NCBI GenBank assembly: GCA_016721945.1
Contig: JADKHC010000012.1
Location: 62,001-126,000 of the forward strand
Source: Verrucomicrobiota bacterium
GTDB taxonomy: Bacteria > Verrucomicrobiota > Verrucomicrobiia > Opitutales > Opitutaceae
Direction of reading: 5' to 3'
Length of the DNA: 64,000 nt
This document shows, in pieces, positions 60,633 to 64,000 of this stretch. The notes under the pieces are model-generated. The model saw only the letters and a list, made by a program, of their open reading frames with translations. It ran no database searches and was not told the origin of the DNA. Within the stretch, counting starts at the first letter, position 1, and the number at the start of each line of letters is the position of its first letter. Made by a program: the position numbers and the translations under genes.

Positions 60633-61847
60633 TCAGGACGCCAGGGTCTTGGCGATGCCGTATTGTAGGCCGCGTAATTCGGCCAGGCCTCTGAGTCGTC
60701 CGATCAAGGGATATCCGGGGCAGGTCGGTTCTGCTCGGCGGAAATCGTCGAGTATTTTGTGTCCGTGATCGGGCCGGAACGGGATCTGCGAGTCTGGGCG
60801 GTTGGCCTTGGTTCGTCTTGCGAGCTCTTCTAGTAGCGCGCGAACCACGGAGTACATGTCTGCCGAACCGGCTAGGTGAGCGGCTTCATAAAACGTGCCG
60901 TCGGATTTAAACTGTACGTTACGAAGGTGGGCGGCGTGGATGCGTTCGGCGAAGCGGCGGGCAATGCCGACCAAGTCGTTATCTCTACGCGCACCGAGCG
61001 AGCCGGTGCAGTAGCAGAGTCCATTGGCCGGGGCGTCGTCCATCGCGAGGATGTCTGCCAGATCTTGCTCGGTGGAGACGATACGGGGAAGTCCCAGTAC
61101 GGGGAAGGGAGGGTCGTCTGGGTGAATGGCGAGACGCACTCCGGCTGACTGCGCGACTGGGGCGATTTCCCGAAGGAATAGCCGCAGGTGTTCTTTGAGC
61201 TGCGCGGTGCTGATCGCTTTGTAGGCATCGAGCAAGGCGCGCAAACCTTCGATGCTCATGTTGAGTTTTACCCCAGGAAAAAGGTTAAGGGTCTGCAGGG
61301 TGAACTGTTCTTGCCCGGCCGGGCCGATTTCCTGCCAGTATTTTTGCGCGGCGGCTTGAATCTCCGGCGTAAAGCTCTGCGCTGCATCTTTCCGCTTTAG
61401 GGCAAAAAGATCGAAGGCGGCGAACTTCACTGGATCGTAGAGGAGTGCTTCCGCGCCATCTTCGAGTTTATAATGAAGATCGGTGCGCACCCAGTCGAGG
61501 ACTGGCATGAAATTGTATACTACAATTTCGATACCGGCTTGGCCGAGTCGGCGGAGGGTTGCTTTATAATTTTCAATATGCCGCAGGAAATCGCCGGTGC
61601 GGGTTTTGATGGACTCGTGCACAGGTACAGACTCCACCGCGGTCCAGCGTAGACCGGCGGCGGCGATCGCGTCGCGGCGCTGCAAAATCGAAGCCATTGG
61701 CCATTCCTCGCCGTAAGGGATATCGTGGAGCGAAGTGAAAACGGCGGTTGCGCCCGTCTGCCGGATCTCTTGCAGAGAGACCGTGTCGTTTGGCCCAAAC
61801 CAGCGCATGGATTCTTCCATCATGGGCAGCGTTTTGGTTGTGCTCAT
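60633..61847 (-). CDS. uxuA: Mannonate dehydratase
   Basis: 404 residues from ATG 61847; the open frame extends further upstream but overlaps the next gene. Family segments EESMRWFGPNDTVSLQEIRQTGA, ALHDIPYGEEWP-like (SLHDIPYGEEW), VYNFMPVLDWVRTDL, LAIHPDDPPFPVLGLPRIVS and HLRNVQFKSDGTFYEAAHLAGS place it in UxuA. It dehydrates D-mannonate to 2-keto-3-deoxygluconate with Mn2+/Fe2+, in hexuronate breakdown. Only four bases separate it from the upstream SDR gene, so the two are an operon. Confidence 0.95.
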   Translation of the reverse strand: MSTTKTLPMMEESMRWFGPNDTVSLQEIRQTGATAVFTSLHDIPYGEEWPMASILQRRDAIAAAGLRWTAVESVPVHESIKTRTGDFLRHIENYKATLRRLGQAGIEIVVYNFMPVLDWVRTDLHYKLEDGAEALLYDPVKFAAFDLFALKRKDAAQSFTPEIQAAAQKYWQEIGPAGQEQFTLQTLNLFPGVKLNMSIEGLRALLDAYKAISTAQLKEHLRLFLREIAPVAQSAGVRLAIHPDDPPFPVLGLPRIVSTEQDLADILAMDDAPANGLCYCTGSLGARRDNDLVGIARRFAERIHAAHLRNVQFKSDGTFYEAAHLAGSADMYSVVRALLEELARRTKANRPDSQIPFRPDHGHKILDDFRRAEPTCPGYPLIGRLRGLAELRGLQYGIAKTLAS

Positions 61848-61851
61848 GGGT

Positions 61852-62685
61852 TTATACGCCGGAGAAACAGGAGAAGCCGCCGTCCACCGCGAGGACGGTG
61901 CCGGTGACAAAAGCCGAAGCATCGCTTATCAGGAAATGAAGTGCGCCATGCAGTTCGTTGGATTCACCGAACCGTTTGAAAGGAGTTTTCGCGAGTACGG
62001 CTTTGCCGCGTGCGGTGGGAGAGCCATCCTCGTTGAGCAGTAAGCGGCGGTTTTGGTCTGCGATGAAAAAGCCTGGTGCGATTGCATTCACGCGTAAAGC
62101 GGGGCCGTATTTCTGGGCCAGTTCCACCGCGAGCCATTTGGTGAAATTATCAACTGCAGCTTTTGCATTCGAATAGCCTAGGACGCGGGTGATTGCCTGT
62201 GCGGCGGCCATCGATGAGAAGTTGATAATGCATCCGCTGCGCTGGGCGATGAACGCTTTTGCGAACGCGAGCGAGGGCTTTACGGTTCCGTCCAGATTCA
62301 GATCCATCACTTGGCGGTAGGCGGTATGATTGAGGTCGAGGACGGAACTGTCTGGTGCAATCGTCGCACCGGCTTGATTCCCACCGGCGGCGTTGATGAG
62401 AACATCTACGCGGCCGAAGCGTGCGATCACGGCGTTACACACCAACTCCAGGCCGGCTTGGTCGAGGACATTGCACTGGTATCCGACGCATTCACCAGGG
62501 AGGTCGCGCGTTGCAGCAAGGACAGCATCAATCTTGCTTTGGTCACGAGCCAGGATCACCACGTGGGCACCTTGAGAGGCGAGATATTTGACCGCAGAAC
62601 CTGCGAGCACGCCGGTGCCGCCAGTCACCACGATCACGCGGTTGGATATGTCGAAAAGTTGGGCGGGAGATTTTTGATTAAGCAC
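61852..62685 (-). CDS. SDR oxidoreductase, probable D-mannonate oxidoreductase (fructuronate reductase)
   Basis: 277 residues from a GTG start at 62685. Motifs: TGGTGVLAGSAVKYL (cofactor loop), NAAGGNQ, catalytic Ser in IINFSSMAA and YSNAK. The AAGGNQ, FFIADQNRRLLL and GESNELHGALHFLISD segments are typical of the SDR enzymes paired with uxuA that reduce D-fructuronate to D-mannonate with NADH, replacing the unrelated UxuB. Order SDR-uxuA follows the pathway. Confidence 0.88.
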   Translation of the reverse strand: MLNQKSPAQLFDISNRVIVVTGGTGVLAGSAVKYLASQGAHVVILARDQSKIDAVLAATRDLPGECVGYQCNVLDQAGLELVCNAVIARFGRVDVLINAAGGNQAGATIAPDSSVLDLNHTAYRQVMDLNLDGTVKPSLAFAKAFIAQRSGCIINFSSMAAAQAITRVLGYSNAKAAVDNFTKWLAVELAQKYGPALRVNAIAPGFFIADQNRRLLLNEDGSPTARGKAVLAKTPFKRFGESNELHGALHFLISDASAFVTGTVLAVDGGFSCFSGV

Positions 62686-62992
62686 TGGATTATATTCTAT
62701 TTAATATGGGGGCGAAAACTCGTGGGCTAGCCAGAGATTTAAGCCGATCTGGAGGGAGTTACTCTTTATTATAATTTATTGGTGAGCTGGTGGAAATTGA
62801 TGAAGCCCGTAGGCGATCATGCGCAAACCGGTTGGTTATAACAACGGTATCTGAAGTCAAGGTGACCACGCCTAGGTCCAGCGGGTATAACTTTTGGCGA
62901 TGACCAAGTGTGCAAAGGTTACTCAAAACCTCAGCGTTGGCGTTCAGGTTCCTTTTGGCGTGAGATGGCTGGCGTGCAATAATTTGGAGCGC
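62686..62992. other. 307-base intergenic region
   Basis: AT-rich stretches near 62688-62705 (attatattctatttaatat) and 62761-62780 (actctttattataatttatt) could form promoters for the minus-strand SDR-uxuA operon. No gene, strong hairpin or terminator is seen after the GH3 gene. Confidence 0.4.
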
Positions 62993-64000
62993 TTATTCGA
63001 TCAGAAGAATCGTTCCCGTTGCCGGTTCCGGCGCTCCTAATGCCTGTGCGCGTGGCGTGGGTGAGGCAGAGCCGACGACGAGTTCGTAGCTTCCCGGCAC
63101 CCAAACGCGCTTTCCGGAAGGGTCGACTTGTCGGAATGTTTCCGCCGCGAGCGTGAATTCGACCGAGATTGTTTCGAGTGCAGGCACTGAGACTTTTTTG
63201 AAATCCACCAGCACCGCTTTGGGCGCGCCGGGCCAGGTGCGAGGCGGCACGAGATAGCACTGAACAGTTTCCTGCACGGCGCGATCCGAGGTGTTTTTGA
63301 GTGAGGTTTGGATTTTAACCGCCTGGTCGGCTCGTAGTGTTTTTTGATCGAACGCGAGCGAACCATATTTCAATTGCGCGTAGCTGAGGCCGAAACCAAA
63401 CGGAAAGAGCGGCTCTTTTTCGCCAAACCGATAGGTCCTATTTTCCATCGAGTAGTCGTTGAACGCGGGGAGATCGGCCGTCTGGCGCGGCACGGTAATC
63501 GGCAGTTTTCCCGAGGGCGACACATCGCCAAAGAGCACATCAGCCACGGCTCGGCCTCCTTCGCAGCCAGGATACCAGACTTGCAATACGGCGTCGCAAT
63601 AATCGAATTCCTCCGGGATCGCTAACGCGCTGCCACCGGTAAGAATCAGGATCAGCTTTTTGGAATGGCGGCGTAGTTCTTTTAAGAATACGCGCTGGTT
63701 TTCTGGCAGCTCAATCGTGGTTCTGTCGCCACCGACGGCGGAGGCAACCGCATCGCCCTCTTCGCCTTCGAGGGTGTGGTCGAGCCCCATCACGGCGATC
63801 ACGACCTCCGAACCATCTGCTGCCGGGAAAGTGTAGTTGATGCCGGGAGCGCCTGGTTGCGAGATCGGGCAGCCCGGTCGATATTTGAGCCGTGTCGCAT
63901 CGGAAACGCGTTCCACGATTCCTTCCATGATCGTGACCAGGCTCGCGCTGGCGCCGTAGTAGTTGCCGAGCAGGGCGCCAATATTTGCCGCAGTGGGCCC
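62993..64000 (-). CDS. Glycoside hydrolase family 3, C-terminal part (gene runs off the window)
   Basis: About 335 residues, continuing past 64000 without a start: the frame upstream of the ATG at 63928 reads NIGALLGNYYGASASLVTIMEG, a conserved GH3 stretch. The (alpha/beta)6 sandwich C-terminal domain (VIAVMGLDHTLEGEEGD, LILTGGSALAIPE, QVWYPGCEGGRAVADVLFGDVSPSGKLP) is followed by the fibronectin III-like domain (PFGFGLSYAQLKYGSL ... WVPGSYELVVGSAS). Probably a beta-xylosidase, beta-glucosidase or arabinofuranosidase. The catalytic Asp of the N-terminal domain is outside the window. Confidence 0.92.
   Translation of the reverse strand, partial: GPTAANIGALLGNYYGASASLVTIMEGIVERVSDATRLKYRPGCPISQPGAPGINYTFPAADGSEVVIAVMGLDHTLEGEEGDAVASAVGGDRTTIELPENQRVFLKELRRHSKKLILILTGGSALAIPEEFDYCDAVLQVWYPGCEGGRAVADVLFGDVSPSGKLPITVPRQTADLPAFNDYSMENRTYRFGEKEPLFPFGFGLSYAQLKYGSLAFDQKTLRADQAVKIQTSLKNTSDRAVQETVQCYLVPPRTWPGAPKAVLVDFKKVSVPALETISVEFTLAAETFRQVDPSGKRVWVPGSYELVVGSASPTPRAQALGAPEPATGTILLIE

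Overview
The window looks like a chromosome segment of a GC-rich verrucomicrobial bacterium, most likely class Opitutia / family Opitutaceae. This is inferred from the gene mix (sodium:sugar symporter with an ara operon, GH9 and GH3 hydrolases, a porin-cytochrome cluster), weak Shine-Dalgarno signals, occasional TTG/GTG starts and many intergenic palindromes. No rRNA, tRNA or CRISPR array was seen.

Layout. 1-2.2 kb: end of an ABC export locus (permease plus a frameshifted DUF3299 gene). 2.2-7.1 kb: stress and housekeeping genes (peroxiredoxin, DUF4139 protein, SDR, YebC, FKBP). 7.2-8.65 kb: a decayed IS1380-type insertion sequence. 9-17.3 kb: core metabolism and transport (lysA, panB, gpsA, MHS transporter, amtB, inositol-phosphatase-like enzyme). 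17.5-22.3 kb: GH9 glucanase, a soluble histidine kinase and a secreted IPT/collagen-like/beta-propeller protein. 22.4-30.8 kb: an L-arabinose operon (LacI-type regulator divergent from araB-araA-araD-galM-symporter). 31-37.5 kb: a lipoprotein, a Cu(I) P-type ATPase and a solitary MmeI-like restriction-modification enzyme preceded by a relic of a second one. 37.6-43.2 kb: a five-gene multiheme cytochrome/porin operon resembling an extracellular electron-transfer conduit. 43.5-50 kb: CusBA heavy-metal efflux, divergent from a CnrYXH-like membrane protein/periplasmic sensor/ECF-sigma module. 50-54 kb: ethanolamine ammonia-lyase and a permease. 54-57.4 kb: a phospholipase-D-like protein next to an endonuclease/exonuclease/phosphatase protein with CBM21-like modules. 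57.8-60.3 kb: EamA transporter and MocR regulator. 60.6-64 kb: mannonate dehydratase, a mannonate-type SDR and the 3' part of a GH3 gene.

How it works together. Arabinose, beta-glucan and hexuronate genes indicate use of plant polysaccharides. The copper ATPase, CusBA, CnrYXH-like module and cytochrome conduit form an 18-kb stretch devoted to metal handling and redox chemistry. The spacers carry at least three kinds of palindrome: two-hairpin elements enclosed by an outer stem, long purine-rich inverted repeats, and a REP-like hairpin. One two-hairpin element is bounded by the same terminal repeats that flank the IS1380 relic, so it may be a miniature transposable element.
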